DNA of 64,000 bases from Stomoxys calcitrans (GCF_963082655.1 NC_081555.1:32349266-32413265); one strand, 5' to 3'. Numbered from the stretch's first letter, positions 31,725-44,440 are shown. Numbers and translations: made by a program. The notes: generated by a model not told the origin, from the sequence alone.

Positions 31725-33508
31725 GTTGAGTGGAGCGGACGTATTGTTATGTCATTCCACAAGAATTTTCCTGTAACTCGTAATTGGTCATTATTTTTGG
31801 AAGAAAAATTTAAGTCACTCAAGGATAGCTGCGATAGAGGTATCCATTAGGCGGTTGATGATCTGCGTCTGTTTCTAGTGGAGCAGCAGATCCAGAGCCG
31901 GGGAGTAGGCTTAGAATGGACTCCAAAGACCCAACAGCTGCGGTGGTGGTATCAGGCCGTAGCATGTTGTCTGCTACTGAAACCTCGACAAGTGGAGCGG
32001 CTGCTCCAGGCTCCACTAGCCGACAGACGACTGGTCAGCAGGGGCTTTTAACGAAGACACCTGGTTCGAGTCTCAAGGACAAGGCTGAACCTATTTATTC
32101 TTCGCATGCCTATAATTTACCTAGGGCATCAGCCTTACTCGGCGAACCAACACGCTCTTTAAGAGGTTGGAATTAAAGAAGACGCATCGCTCTCAGGTTT
32201 ATTGAGAGGCTTGGTTCGAATGATCCTAAGACTCTCACTAATAGGGAGAAATACTACCTAAATTGATTCGTTGCACAGGTTACGCCAAAGACTACACGTC
32301 TGGATTCGGAAACTGCACCGCAGTCAGCCAAAAGGCTGCGGTCACCTAGAGGGCATCCGATGCCTAAAAGAACTATGGCGAACAATAGTAATATGGGTCC
32401 AAGAACCTTTGCTTATGTCGCTAGGGACAGTTTAGTGATGGCAGTTGTCCACAAGGGAGAAGAACAGGGCTGCATACCTATTGTAGAAATAATTGGAGTG
32501 GGATAGTTAATGGACTATCATCAGTATACTCAGATATCCTTGCGGAATTTTTTGGGTCTCCTTCGATTTGTGACGATGCAGGCTGGTATCGCGGCCGATA
32601 CAGAATAATTGCCTTTGGGGATCAACTCTCAATTGAAATGTATCGTTGCGTCCTACACAAGATTGGTGAGATCTGGCCAGGCGCAGCACTAGATTTAGTC
32701 AAGAAGGAAGATATTCTCTCTCGAACAATGGCACATGCTTAGATACCAAGGATTCCGTAAGATCCTAAATCCATACTTGGAAGACTAAGGGAATGTAATC
32801 CAAATCTTTCAACCATCGACTGGAAGATTTGTAATTGGTTGAGGCTGATGATGACCAGATTTATGCAGTACTCGTACTAAACTCCGGCTGTCTCGCAGAC
32901 CTCAACAAGTCTGAAGGTGTTGTGTCCTACGGATTCAACAAGTTGCAACTGAAGGTCTATAGAAGCGGTGGGTGCGAGGAATCAGGAGACGACTCAGCAA
33001 TTGTTGCTGAATACTTGCCTAAGGAATTATCGACCACATCTCAATTGAAATGTATCGTTGTGACCTACACAAGATTGGTGAGATCTGGCCAGGCGCAGCA
33101 CTAGATTTAGTCAAGAAGGAAGATATTCTTTCTGCCGCGATCGAAACAGGGGGGGAGGGCATCGAAAGACGTCTTAGTCATATTGTCTGCCTGATCGGAA
33201 AACATGCTGACAGATAGATGGTTGCCAGTAATGACTTTTGCAGAAGCTGTGAGGACACACAACTTCTGTGTGTGTGTCCTGCACTGGCAGTCAGAAGGAG
33301 TTTCACTTTAGGTTATCATTTTTTTGAGAACCTATCTGATTTAGCGGATGTGAATGTTCGCAAGTTGTTGGGCTTTTTAAAGCGATCTGAATGATACAAC
33401 GGTAGGAACTAGAAGGCATATTCCTTCTTCTGTTCTTGTGGTATCACAATGGACGAAAACGTCTAAGTGAGCCTGATGGCTGACTGCCACCTTAACCTAA
33501 CCTAACCA
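31725..33508 (+). mobile_element. LINE-A internal-deletion derivative: ORF1 joined to the 3' tail
   Basis: The 5' end CGTTGAGTGGAGCGGACGT matches the LINE-A 5' end at 48495. ORF1 starts at 31916 (MDSKDPTAAVVVSGRSMLSA). Further ORF1 peptides are visible at 32350-33130 (TFAYVARDSLVMAVV, YAVLVLNSGCLADLNKSEG) with stops. At about 33130-33190 it jumps to the C-terminal zinc-type region (DFCRSCED) and the normal 3' tail. Endonuclease, reverse transcriptase and RNase H are absent. A stretch of about 90 bp (TCAATTGAAATGTATCGTTG ... GAAGATATTCT) occurs at 32629 and again at 33044. Confidence 0.8.
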
Positions 33509-33511
33509 TTG

Positions 33512-33641
33512 TTAGAGGCCATTGTAGCGCAGAGGTTAGCATGGCCGCCTTCTACGCTGAACGCCTAGATTCGAATCAGAAAAAATTTTCAGCGATGGTT
33601 CTCCCTTCCTAATGCTGGCAACATTTGTGAGGTACTATGCT
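33512..33641 (+). mobile_element. SINE-1, 3' truncated by the next SINE-1
   Basis: Head with A-box (TAGCGCAGAGG) and a decayed B-box (GATTCGAATCAG). It is interrupted after GGTACTATGCTATG by another SINE-1 head. Confidence 0.85.
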
Positions 33642-33873
33642 ATGGAGGCCACCGTAGCGCAGAGGTTAGCAAGTCCGCCTATGACGCTGAACGCCTGGAT
33701 TCGAATCCAGGCGAGACCATCAGAAAAAATGTTCAGCGGTGGTTGTCCCCTCCTAATGCTGGCCATGTAAAACTTCTCTCTATAAAAAGGAGGCCCCTTA
33801 TCATTGGGCTTAAAACTTGAGTTGGACTACACTCATTGATATATGAGAAGTTTACCCCTGTTCCTTAGTGGAA
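33642..33873 (+). mobile_element. SINE-1, internally deleted
   Basis: Good A-box and B-box (GATTCGAATCC). The body lacks the GCAACATTTGTG...ATGC and CAAAGAGGTGTCGC segments. Ends at GTTCCTTAGTGGAAT, joined to a LINE-A tail. Confidence 0.88.
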
Positions 33874-34017
33874 TCGCTTTTTAAAGCGATCTGGATGGTT
33901 GAATGGTAGGAACTAAAAGGCATATTCCTTCTTCTGTTCTTGTGGTATCACAATAGACGAAAACGTCTAAGTGAGTCTGATGGCAGACTGTCACTTAAAC
34001 CTTACCTTACCTAACCT
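33874..34017 (+). mobile_element. LINE-A 3' tail fragment
   Basis: AAAGCGATCTGGATGG through TGTGGTATCACAATAGACG to CACTTAAACCTTACC. 3' end only. Confidence 0.85.
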
Positions 34018-34620
34018 AGGTACGACAAAATAAGGCAAACGTAGAAGAAAAATTGTAAAGATGCCTCATTTTAGCACATAACAAGAAACGATGCACAGTG
34101 TCAAATGTCTTAGAATGCTTAAGAAGAACAACAAAATTGAACATGTCATTCACGAAATTGACTCTGATCCTCACAGTGACCTTAGCTAAGGCAGTTATGC
34201 TGATGTGGTTTGGACGGAACCCTAACTGTTTCACATAGAACAAAGAGTTCTCAAAAGATGACATCTGCAAATACAAAATTTTGTCAAAGACTGGTAACAA
34301 AGGATCGCAATTAGTCTATATTCCTTAGTGTTTTTAGGGAGTGGGATGATCTTGGCATGCTTCCACGATAATGGAAAATAGCTCGTGGTCAAAATCCTAA
34401 TATGAGAGATAATAAGCGGGAGTAAGAGCCTTATAAATCCAGGATCTAAGCAGCAGAAGCCAAAACCAGCTTCATCATCGAGAGGGGGGGAGACATTGAA
34501 ACCGTAGAAGTTGGGATCAACTGGAATCTGTGGACCATTAACAAAGACATGATTGAGCCCATTGACGTCCAAGAGAGAAAGAGAGAGAGAGTATGCAACT
34601 ACAGTTACAAACGACATTAT
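34018..34620 (-). mobile_element. Reverse-transcriptase fragment of a third LINE family
   Basis: Minus strand: SWKHAKIIPLPKNTKEYRLI (about 34385), then VKQLGFRPNHISITALAKVT (about 34210), then LLKHSKTFDTVHRFLL. This is the order of reverse-transcriptase blocks 1-3 of insect jockey/CR1-type LINEs, in two frames. Too short to place precisely. Confidence 0.75.
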
Positions 34621-35743
34621 GCTTGAGAGAATAATACCGGGTAATAGAAACTCACTCTCGACTAATTTGGTTGATGTTGAACCAATCTGCTTTAAAGGAG
34701 AATATCAGTGTGGCATGAGCAATGAGATGTATGAGCTGAACGCCAGCAATGGAGGTGTTATAAACTGTAACACCTTTATTCGCTCAATGGTAGCGCTGTC
34801 TGTGGCATTTGGTATTAATGCTAATATTCTTTGAAATTCTCTCTAATTTCTGGGAAAATTCTAAGACAACCAGAAGTTTCATATTTAGTGTTAGACGAAA
34901 ATAAACATAGGGGAAAGTCCAATAGATATTTAACAGTTGTTTATCTACTCTACATTTTTAGATTCTTATTTGCAGTTTTTTTTTTGTGTTTCATTTTATC
35001 ATTTTCCCAACTTGTAGTGCTTTATGTTTAAACTAATTTAATATATTTTAAATTTCATATTGTGTTATCGCAAAATTTATATCACAATAGCGCATTTCAA
35101 GCGTTTATTTTGATGATGAGTAGGTTGGTGGTGGTTGGTTGCGCGTACGTAAGAGTGGCAGCAAATAATGAATGTATTCCAGCCTTATCTGTTGGGGTCC
35201 CCTTTGTGTCTTCGCTGGGAATATCAATGTTTACTTATGTCTGAAATTTTTGATAGAGCACTCACCACTCCGAAATTTCTTTAAATAAATACAGCCCACA
35301 AGTGCTGCAAAGTGTGTTGGTTTATCTATTACGGACTATTATCAATATGGGGGAAATAAAGGGATGCACACACGATGTTGATACTGGAATCTACATTTCT
35401 AAGTACTTTTATTCAATGGGCTTTTTAAATAATGGGCAAATTTCTAAGTCGATATGTTATTACGTTTAAAAATATTAAAAAAAAATTGCACATACTAAAA
35501 ATAAATAATAATTGATGGTTAAATGAAATCGTTTAAGTAAAACGGGATTTGTAAGAATTTGCCATGATTTATGTAGGGAATTAGAAGAATGGTTGTAGGT
35601 TTTTTCGAACTTCAAATTGATATTTGAATTATAGATCTCTGGAGATAAGATTTTGAAAGCAGTCTGCAAAGAATCTCGTTCTGCAATTTTAGTCCATTGT
35701 CTTGGCACAAAGAACAAAGAGGGGAAGGAAAAATGCTTAGAAA
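34621..35743. other. Unassigned AT-rich sequence
   Basis: Short ORFs only, no splice-supported exon, no repeat recognised. Confidence 0.4.
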
Positions 35744-35745
35744 TA

Positions 35746-35982
35746 TTGGGTTGCCCAAAAAGTAATTGCAGATTTTTTAAAAGAAAGTAAATGCATTTTT
35801 AATAAAACTTAGAATGAACTTTAATCAAATATCCTTTTTTTACACTTTTTTTCTAAAGCAAGCTAAAAGTAACAGCTGATAACTGACAGAAGAAAGAATG
35901 CAATTACAGAGTCACAAGCTGTGAAAAAATTTGTCAACGCCGACTATATGAAAAATCCGCAATTACTTTTTGGGCAATCCAA
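35746..35982 (+). mobile_element. Mariner-type MITE, plus orientation
   Basis: Complete, with TA at 35744-35745 and 35983-35984. Confidence 0.93.
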
Positions 35983-37790
35983 TAGTTGAGTACATAACAT
36001 ATGAATCAGTAACTTGACAAAGGTTAGGTTAGCTTTAAAAGAGGGTGCAGATATTAATCCGCCCCCTGTCACTATGGACATACACCTAAGCCAGTAATCG
36101 GCTTGTTGTGCGCTCTAAAAAACTATAAAGTGAACTCTAAAAAGAAAATTTTAAGTTACGAATTCCGTGTTTTCAACACCACTCCCCTAAGTTGGTTTAT
36201 GTCTGATATTATGTCTCCACCTAAGTACCGGTATCTGTTGGACGCGAAAACCGGGCAATGATAAATGAAATGCTCCAACGTCTCATCATTTTCCCCGCAT
36301 GCCCTACACATGCTATCACTTGCCGCACCGATTTTACATAAGTGAGCTCGTAGTCCTATGTGTCCTGTAATGATACCAATAGCTATAGTGACCTCCTTCT
36401 TGCTTCCTTTCAGTAATAGCCTCGTCCTCTCACGATCCGGATCTCTTCCTAGGATTTTCGCCGTCCTACCGTGGGCGTTTGTCGCCCACTCCCTTAACTC
36501 GGTCTGCGTCGAACACGAAGGCTTCAGGTTAACCAAGTTTATTGACGGCAGTCCTCTGGCCTTCACCGCCAAATCGTCTGCCCTTTCATTTCCCCCCTTG
36601 CTCCGTTATGGCTCGGCACCCAAACGATGCGGATTTTGCCATCCTCAGAGAAGGCGTTAATCTTCTTCTTACACTGCAAGACTGTTGGTGACTTTACCGT
36701 CCCGGTTGTTATTGCCCTTATGGCAATTTAACTACAAAGATGTTCACACTCGCCGACCTCGCGTTAGTACCACACCACTTCACGCATTCCGTGATCGCCC
36801 GGATCTCCGCCTGCAGGACCGTATTATGGTCAGGCAGTCTAAAACAGATCTCAGTCCCTGGGTTCTCAATGTAGACCCCCAGGCCCACTCAGTCTCCTAG
36901 CTTTGATCGATCCGTGTAACATGATCTTCCAGAAGGCAACACTAGGGTTCCGTCAATCCTAGACTGTGCCGCTGGCAGCAGTGCCTCGCAATCGAACTCA
37001 AGTGTCGTCTCTGGTATCAGATCGGAAACCTCTTCCATTCCTTCCAGCTTTCCTATCGTCCCCTCGATTATACCGCAATGGTATGAGCTGCTCCCATCCT
37101 CAATCCATTCTCCCATCGTCTTAAGTCTCACAGCCGCAGTGGCTGCCTAACATTTAATCTGTATGTCTATGGGTCGGATATCTTGAATAGTCTCCGCCTA
37201 TGTCAAGGCACCATGAACCTGTTATATGGTCCTTATGTTTCACTTTTTCCCATAGCTGTCCACCAAACTACTGAAGCATAAGTAAGTATTGCTCTAATTA
37301 TGCTTTTGTAGAGCCAGTGGATTATCCCCTGATTCAGGCCCCATTTCGATTATACGGTTCGTCCACATAGTGCCCAACATCTGTGAGCTTTCTCAGTATG
37401 CGCCTATATGTGACACTTCTAATTGAGTTTCCTATACAAGATCACTCCTCAGTATTTGATCTTGTCAGATATCGAAATCGTTTTGTTTAGGAAACGTGGT
37501 GCTTCAAATTGGTCCACCTTCGTCTGTCTTCTCTGGATTAACATTGAGACCCTTGGGTCAAGATCAGTCATATGCAATATGCAAGACCCTTTCGGCCTTT
37601 CTGCATAGCTGGTTAGGATCCTTACCCCTAAGAAGTATCATGACATCTTCTGCGTAGCAGACGGGTTGAAATCCCTCCTCAGTCAGCAACCGTAATAGGT
37701 CATTTATGGTGGTCACCCATAGGAGTGGCGATAAAATGTCCCCCTGTGGCGTGCCCTGTGCCACTTTCTCCCTTATATTTAGGTCACGGG

Positions 37791-38097
37791 AGGCCACCGC
37801 AGCGCAGAGTTTAGCCTATGACGCTGAACGCCTGGGTTCGATTCCTGGCGAGACCATCAGAAAAAATTTTCTGAGGTTTTTTTCCCCTCCTAATACTGGC
37901 AACATTTGTGAGGTACTATGCCATGTAAAACTTCTCTCCAAAAAGGTGTCGCACTGCGGCACGCCATTCGGATTCGGCTATAAAAAGGAGGCCTATTATC
38001 ATTGAGATTAAAACTTGAATCGGACTGCATTCATTGATATGTGAGATGTTTGCCCCTGTTCCTGAGTGGAATATTCATGGGCAAAATTTGCATTTGT
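37791..38097 (+). mobile_element. SINE-1 with 8-bp target-site duplication
   Basis: Nearly full length, with an 11-bp deletion in the head after the A-box and B-box variant GGTTCGATTCC. GTCACGGG at 37783-37790 is repeated at 38098-38105. It splits the LINE-B reverse transcriptase. Confidence 0.93.
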
Positions 38098-39355
38098 GTC
38101 ACGGGACACACAATTTATACACCTGTTCCTTAGCATATGGTTTTTCAGTCTCTAAGGATTGGGACCACAAGGTACTAGTCTAAGGATTGGATCAATGTGT
38201 CGGTCCGCACATTATTAAACACCCCCTCGATGTCAATGCAAGCCTTCAATTTGAAAGATTCTTCTATTTTATGCTCTACCTCGTGCAGGGCAGTCTCCAC
38301 CAACCTTCCCTTGACATAGGTATGCAGTTTGTATTTAAGCAGTTCGCTGGATGTCCTCCTCTTTATAATGGTCCTACTCTTTATAATGATATCCACATAA
38401 CGTTTCATGGTTTTGAGTAGAAACGACGTAAGGCTTATAGGTCTGTAAGCCATTGGTGTCGCATAACTTGCCTTGCTGGTCTTGGGTATAAATACCACTC
38501 TTGACTGCTGCCAGGCTTTCGGAGTATGTGAAAATATTGGCCAGATGAGGTGCCAGATAGTCAGCCTCCGTTTGTAGTAACGCCGGAAATATTCCTTCAG
38601 GTCCGGATGACTTAAATGGTTTGAAAATTCTCAAGGCTTCCTGGACCGTAAATTTCGTTATGATAAACTTTTGATCAACCTCATTATTCTAAGATTTCGG
38701 TGTCTCCGTGAGTCCCTTCGTATCTTTTGGAAAATGGGGTTTCATCAACATGTCCTTCGTTGTTTCTGATCTCACTCCCATGTCGTTTACTAACGTTTCA
38801 GTTTCGACATTGGTTTTTGAGAGAAACTTTTTTATCTTGGCGGGTTCATTAACGCTATCGACCTGTTTGCAGAGAAGCTTGCAGGAGGCACGTTTTGCCG
38901 CTCTGGAATCTTATTATAGTCCTTGAGCCGTGTGTAATACACATCTCAATACATTTCGGCTTTTTAACGACGTGCTCTGTTAAAAAGTCTGCGGACCTCT
39001 TGCCCAATGTGGCAACCGGTCATCTAAGGGTATTTCTTGGGCTGATTTCCTTTCCCGAAGAGAACAACTATCTTCAAAAGACTCCACTAGTGAAGTCGTA
39101 GACCCGTTGACATGGTCGTCAGTGTCTTCTATGCTTGGAAAATCCAAATTGCATTGCCCAAGTCTTCTTCTGAGTAGTCTTCCAAATTTTGCTCAGTAGG
39201 TTTTCAACTTATTACGGAAGCTTATCGGATTCGGCGTTGGCCGTGCTTTTCAAAACTTAATGTAGCGATGGCCTGAGAAGGAATGCTCCATCAAGACCCT
39301 TCAATCCTGAGGTTCAGGTTTCGATTACATTTTCCGAATATATCATCACATTTGA

Positions 39356-39664
39356 TGGAAGCCACCGTAGCGCAGCATGTCCGCCTATGACGCTGAACGC
39401 CTGGGTTCGAATCCTGGCGAGACCATCAGAAAAAAATTTCAGCGGTGGTTTTCCCTCCTAATGCCAGCAAACTTTGTGAGGTACTATGCCATGTAAAACT
39501 TCTCTCCAAAGAGGTGTCGCACTGCGGCACCCCGTTCGGAGTCGGCTATAAAAAGGAGGCCCCTTATCATGGAGCTTTAACTTGAATCGGACTGCACTAA
39601 TTGATATGTGAGAAGTTTGCCCCTGTTCCGAAGTGAAATGTTCATGGGCAAAATTTGCATTTGA
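39356..39664 (+). mobile_element. SINE-1, head deletion
   Basis: The head lacks the GAGGTTA stretch after TAGCGCAG; B-box GGTTCGAATCC intact. Possible imperfect duplication ATC(A/G)TCACAT at 39342 and 39665. Lies in the LINE-B endonuclease region. Confidence 0.88.
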
Positions 39665-39960
39665 ATCGTCACATCTTAAACCTCCTCCTTGATCCTGTTG
39701 ACAAAGCTGGCGGTGTTGTTACCAATATTAAGTGTTATTAGGTCGTTAGTATTTTAGAACACTGCCAGGACTTGGTCCCGCTTATTAGTGTTGGTACTAC
39801 CCCACGAAATGTGGTGAGAGTTTGCATCGCTCCCTATTAATACTTCATTTCTTGTCGGTCTTGCTCACCAACCGTTGCAGCTCCGACATAGGTGGCAGTG
39901 TCCGAGAGTCGAAAGGCAGATAAAGTAAAACCAGGTATGCTCTTGTAACTTGATATAGTG

Positions 39961-40904
39961 ACAATGCAATACTTGATCTGCTTATCTCTGTACGATTCAT
40001 ATCAAATCCAAAGACTTACAATTGTGAAGGGCCTGGTATGTTAAGATTCTTATTTAACTTCTCAAATGCTCTGAGCCCAAAACGTACTGAGTGCACTCCA
40101 ATCTCAAGTAGCAGTTTAACAAGAAACCTATCAATTAATGAAACCATTGACTTTCTCCTGATAGGCATTTGGAGTTACGAATGCCTAAGAAAATTACCTC
40201 AAGTTGCCCATGATTTGTGACGCACCCAAGAATTATGGCAAGTGATAATGTTTTATGTACATATGGCACTTAGCCGTAAATTTCATAAGCCCATCAATTA
40301 AAATGACAGTTGAAATTTTTTGATTTGCAATCAATTTTGTACAACAAATCTAAGGGGCTTGTTGTGATTTAAAGATAATATTGAAATAAAGTCATAAATT
40401 ATATTTGGCTTTAAAATTTATTTATAATTTATTAAATATGAAAATAAAGAGTGACAGGTGTTCATATCATTAATTATGTATGTCATTAGAATATATATAG
40501 CCCCTATTTAAATCAAAACAAAAGCATTTCCAATAATTGGTTGTTAAGGTGGTTACCTTGTTTGCTCATGACTAATTTTCGATTAAAAATTTATTTAGAA
40601 ATGAAGGAGAAAATGGACAGGAGGGTAGATATTAAGAAATTCTATTAAATGAAATTGTTGCGCTTTGTTTGTTAGTTTCTTTGACTGTTCCGTATAGACT
40701 CAAAAACGGCTAAACCGATTTTCATGAAATTTTCACAAATGGTAGAGTTTGAGCCCCGGTGAAAAAAAAGGTTACTGCATTTCTTTAAAATTCAAAAAGG
40801 AAATCCCCACCCGTCTTTCCTCTATACCCCAATTTTCAAAAACGCCAGATCTTGGAGATGCTTGCACCGATTTCAGAGAAATTTTGTATGCCACGTGAGT
40901 CTGA
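39961..40904. other. Unassigned sequence, possible old repeat at 40680-40900
   Basis: AT-rich. The part with ACGGCTAAACCGATTTTCAT and TTTGAGCCCCGGTGA resembles dispersed non-coding repeats of flies, but I cannot name the family. Confidence 0.35.
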
Positions 40905-41400
40905 CATCTGACTCACTTAAACGTTTTCGTCTATTATGATACCACAGGTACAGAAGAAGGAAGATACCTTTTAATTCCTACCGTTGAACTATCCAGATCG
41001 CTTTAAAAAGCCTAACAACTTGCGAATGTTCACATCCGCTAAATCAGCCAGGTTCTCAAAGAAATAAGAAACTAAAGTGGTACTCCTTTTGACTGGCAGT
41101 GCGGTACATACACGCAGAAGGTGTTCTATAGTCTCTCTCTCTCTCTCTTTGATGTCCTCACAAAGTCGTTACTGGCAACCTTCTGTCTGTCAGCATGTTT
41201 TCCAATTAGACGATCACAATAACTGTCATGACGAACACAATGACTGAGACGTCTGTTCTAGCCAGTGACAGCAAAGTGGTAGACCTCTTCAAGTCTAGAT
41301 TAGGTCACATAGTCTAGAAATGCTCACAGCCCCATCTATTGTGATCATCAATCATTTGTGGTCCTTCGGGCCTAATCCTGAAAACTTAGCTTACATGTCG
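40905..41400 (-). mobile_element. LINE-A 3' end
   Basis: In reverse complement it gives the LINE-A tail and C-terminal coding region (TCATTGTGATACCACAG-like end, GAAGGTTGCCAG stretch). A CT run lies at 41142-41152. Truncated at 41400 by a SINE fragment. Confidence 0.82.
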
Positions 41401-41402
41401 TT

Positions 41403-41690
41403 ACTATGACGCTGAACGCCTGGGTTCGAATCCTGGCGAGACCATCAGAAAAAAATATTTTTCGATGGTTTTCCCCTCCTAATGCTGGCAACGTTTGTGA
41501 GGTACTATGCCATGTAAAACTCTCCAAAGAGGTGTCGCACTGCGGCACGCCGATCGGACTCGGCTATAAAAAGGAGGCCCCTTATCATTGAGCTTAAACT
41601 CGAATCGGACTGCACTCATTGATATGTGAGAAGTTTGCCCCTGTTCCGAAGTGGAATGTTCATGGACAAAATTTGCCAAAAATTTTCATT
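41403..41690 (+). mobile_element. SINE-1, A-box missing
   Basis: Starts at TATGACGCTGAACGC, keeps the B-box GGTTCGAATCC and the full body to the tail CATGGACAAAATTTGC. Confidence 0.9.
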
Positions 41691-42056
41691 TTGCACAGCC
41701 CTCTCTTTGTAACCATCTACAATAGTTGCTCCCGATAAGACTTCTTGGGCTTCTAGAAGGCACAATTCTTATCTAATATGGTTGAAATTTTGCATGTCGC
41801 TTTCAACAACTGTTCCAAGTATGATCTACATCAGTATGTAACCTGATAAAGCTGCCATAGAAACCGATCTCCCAGTTTGACTTTTTGAGCCTCTGGAGGG
41901 CGCTATTATTACTCGATTTGCCTGAAATTTTGGAGGTGGTGTTTTTCTATGACTGGTGTTTTTCTATTTGAAAATTTCATTCAAAGAACTTGACAAATGC
42001 GATACATGGTGTAGGGTATATAAGATTCGACCCGACCGAACTTAGCACGCTTTTAT
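41691..42056 (-). repeat. 153-element 5' end, minus orientation
   Basis: Repeat-unit sequence (AAGCTGCCATAGAAACCGAT) followed by the terminal block GACCCGACCGAACTTAGCAC and GCTTTTATTTGT. Confidence 0.8.
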
Positions 42057-42557
42057 TTGTTTATTTTTTTTTTTTTGAATCACTTCAATGCATAGGCGCT
42101 ATTCTCATATTTATCCAAAAAAAAGTTTTTTTTATTAACATTTCTTTGCTTTTTTTCTCTTGTCTTTTATTGAAACAGTCGCAGAGGCCTTAAACATTGA
42201 TACATTTTCCATGCACAACAGATCGTCTTAGGCACAAATCTACCAAAGATATACCAATGTAAGCAGCACCGAAGGACTAGCACCATTGACTCCAGCCATT
42301 TGGATAAAAAAAACAAAAAACTTACTCAGGTACTACTGGAATGTCGTATTAATGTATTACCAAGGTTCGTTGCACGGTAACGACATAGGCTTCGAGCTGA
42401 GAGATACTCAACACTCTGTCCGTGGTAAGGAACATATCAGAACTCGAATAGCTGCATTGCATCATGGCGAGGAGCGAAACGTAGTGAAAGAGGTTGGATG
42501 TACGCGACTGCTGTTGGACATTAAGTCAATGTATGTGCATTTTATGTTCAATCCACG

Positions 42558-42704
42558 ATGAAACTAAGCGTGAGTGCGTATCGCGCACACGCATCGGCCC
42601 ACAAGAAAATATTGTCCAGTGGCTATCACTCTCAACTAAATTACGGCAGTACGGGGGCGGCAGGTTCATCATCTACTGCCTCAGCCTCGACCGGTTTGTA
42701 TGCG
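42558..42704 (+). CDS. Candidate first coding exon of an unrecognised multi-exon gene
   Basis: The frame from ATG 42558 (A at -3) reads 49 codons ending SSSTASASTGLYA, rich in Ser, Gly and Ala, and stops exactly in phase at a good donor (GCG|GTAGGT at 42705). The next exon's acceptor at 43005 joins in phase 0 without a stop. An in-frame TAA at 42522 means the exon either starts with this ATG or uses a weak acceptor at 42524. Product not recognised. The coding call rests on composition and on phase matching, not on homology. Confidence 0.5.
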
Positions 42705-43005
42705 GTAGGTAGCAAAAGACCACCACTGAGTGGTGAGAAGTGCATAAAACCCAATATTTGGAACTCAGTGGACTCTTATGAAAAACACTCCAATATTGGG
42801 TCTTGGGCAGTTTTCTGCTACACACATACTATTACGCATTATTCTGTAAGTGTACAAGAACATAAGCCCATGGGCTTGAAAATAGTTTGTACGTACCCCA
42901 TAATATGCCATAGTGTGTGAGTGCATTGGCCCATGGCTCTTCTCAAACTTTCATTTAAACCCAAACATTTTTATTTTATTTTTGTTTTTTTTGGTTTTTT
43001 CTTAG

Positions 43006-43208
43006 ATTGAAACCAGCGAAAGTCGAATACCGTTTCCACCCACAATGAACAACTCAGCCGAACGCAACAACAGCGACTCGGATGTGATAAGCCCCACCGG
43101 GACCAGCAGTTCGGGCCATGATCAGATACGCCCCGATAAGAAAAGACGCTCGAAGCGTCACGATGATGACGTTGCCCACTCATCTGACAGCAAAAGTCCG
43201 AGTCAGAG
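43006..43208 (+). CDS. Internal coding exon of the same unrecognised gene
   Basis: A strong acceptor (TTTTTTGGTTTTTTCTTAG) precedes 43006, and the donor AGAG|GTAGGT follows 43208. The 203 nt are open in phase 0 and encode ETSESRIPFPPTMNNSAERN, then SDSDVISPTGTSSSGHDQI, then a basic stretch PDKKRRSKRHDDDV and SSDSKSPSQ. Composition (Ser, Asp, Lys/Arg) suggests a disordered, possibly nuclear or phosphorylated segment. The internal ATG at 43045 in CACAATGAAC context could serve as an alternative start. The exon ends in phase 2, compatible with both the 48897 and 56201 acceptors. Confidence 0.75.
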
Positions 43209-44278
43209 GTAGGTTATTCCCTCTCAACCTCTGAATATGAGAAAATAAATTTTGCCATGTGTCTAATTACCACTTTTTTCAACTTAAAAAAAAAAAAAAA
43301 TCATACATACTGTATGGGTGTTTCCATTGAAATGAAATACCTCTTTTTTCACATCCTCAAGGCGTTGATATCCCTAACCCTTCCGATGTGATTTGAATTT
43401 CTTAAACCTTTGTACATTAGGTTGTGTCTGTTTGACGCTGTCTTTTGCAACAAAATTTCTCTTCTAATTGTAATTGTCTGCCCATTATCATTGTCAAAAA
43501 CATTGATTGTAGGTGTCAAACTTCATACATCATCAGGTTAGTTGGTAAAATAAATCGTGTAAAATTCGATTGGAAAAATGTTAAAAATAGAAAAAAAAAT
43601 AATTGATTGATTGATTAAAGCTGAAGCTGAAATCGAAAAAACGGTTGTAGTTAGGAAGAGTGGATTTCCCCACCCATAATATAATAACCCCAAAGCTAGA
43701 CACGTCAAAGGATCAAATCCCAACGAAGTGTTTGAAATTTTTTTTTTGCCCTAGAATAGACAATTATGTACCCTAACACGAAAGATTTTTTTTTATTTAA
43801 ATAGGAAATTTCCTATGGAATCCTAGCTGTGTCGTGTCGATTGAGCTTAAGCCTTATTTCAACAACTTACAAACATTTTATATTAAAGTCGAAAAAGTGA
43901 ATACCATTATGAGTACCATGTCATAGATAAAATTCAATTGTTGGTGAAAAAGGTTTAAGAGGTATCGACACTAGCCTTTCCTAAGCGACAATGTGTGGAA
44001 CACAAGAATTAATTACCAAAAAAAAGTATTTTGTGAAAGAGGAGGTATAAATAGAAGAGACATGTATTGGCCATTTGAAGGTTTACGAGTTAAGTGAGGT
44101 AGCACTTTTCCTTGTTATGTTAACCTTCCTATGTTCCTTGTTAACCTTTCGTTTAAGATATATGGTGTATTAGACAATATAACTGCCAACAATATGGGAT
44201 CCTTTAGATCTCTTTTTCAAGTAAAGGGAAAAAAACTCCATTAAAGTGGAAATGTAGCAGGTCACAATATTCTACAAC
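43209..44278. other. Intronic sequence
   Basis: AT-rich, no repeat or exon recognised. Begins the 13-kb intron inferred between 43208 and 56201. Confidence 0.5.
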
Positions 44279-44440
44279 AAGTAAAAAGGTGTTAAGCTAG
44301 GCCGGGACGAACTTTGGATACCCACCACCTTGGGTATATATATAAATCACCTTTCGTCATAATCCGGTGAAAAATGCATAATTTATGCCCCCATAATAGC
44401 TATATCGAAATATGGGCCGCTATATCGGCGAACGTGGGCA
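44279..44440 (+). repeat. 153-element 5' end fragment
   Basis: CAAGTAAAAAGGTGTTAAGC, decayed palindrome and TTTGGATACCCACCACC, identical in layout to 27537. Confidence 0.85.

Larger units (their letters stand above)
36020..39960 (-). mobile_element. LINE-B long copy (endonuclease to 3' end), hosting two SINEs
   Basis: Minus strand. Part of the endonuclease (39960-39670), reverse-transcriptase N-terminus (38634-38374, FKPFKSSGPEGIFPALLQTE), core (38498-38175, PMAYRPISLTSFLLKTMKRY and ACIDIEGVFNNV), then after a SINE EKVAQGTPQGDILSPLLWVT and PVCYAEDVMILLRGKD (37797-37564). RNase H remnants at about 36720-36580, zinc-type MCRACGENDETLEHFIYHCP at about 36300, and tail at 36020. Without SINEs about 3.3 kb. 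Stops and frameshifts throughout. Confidence 0.9.

Noticed and set aside
35062..35244. 60-codon ORF as a small gene
   Set aside because: No start context, splice site or similarity. Expected by chance in this length of sequence.
42286..42561. 91-codon ORF upstream of the candidate first exon
   Set aside because: It is in a different frame, has no donor in phase with 43006 and has no recognisable composition. At most an upstream ORF.
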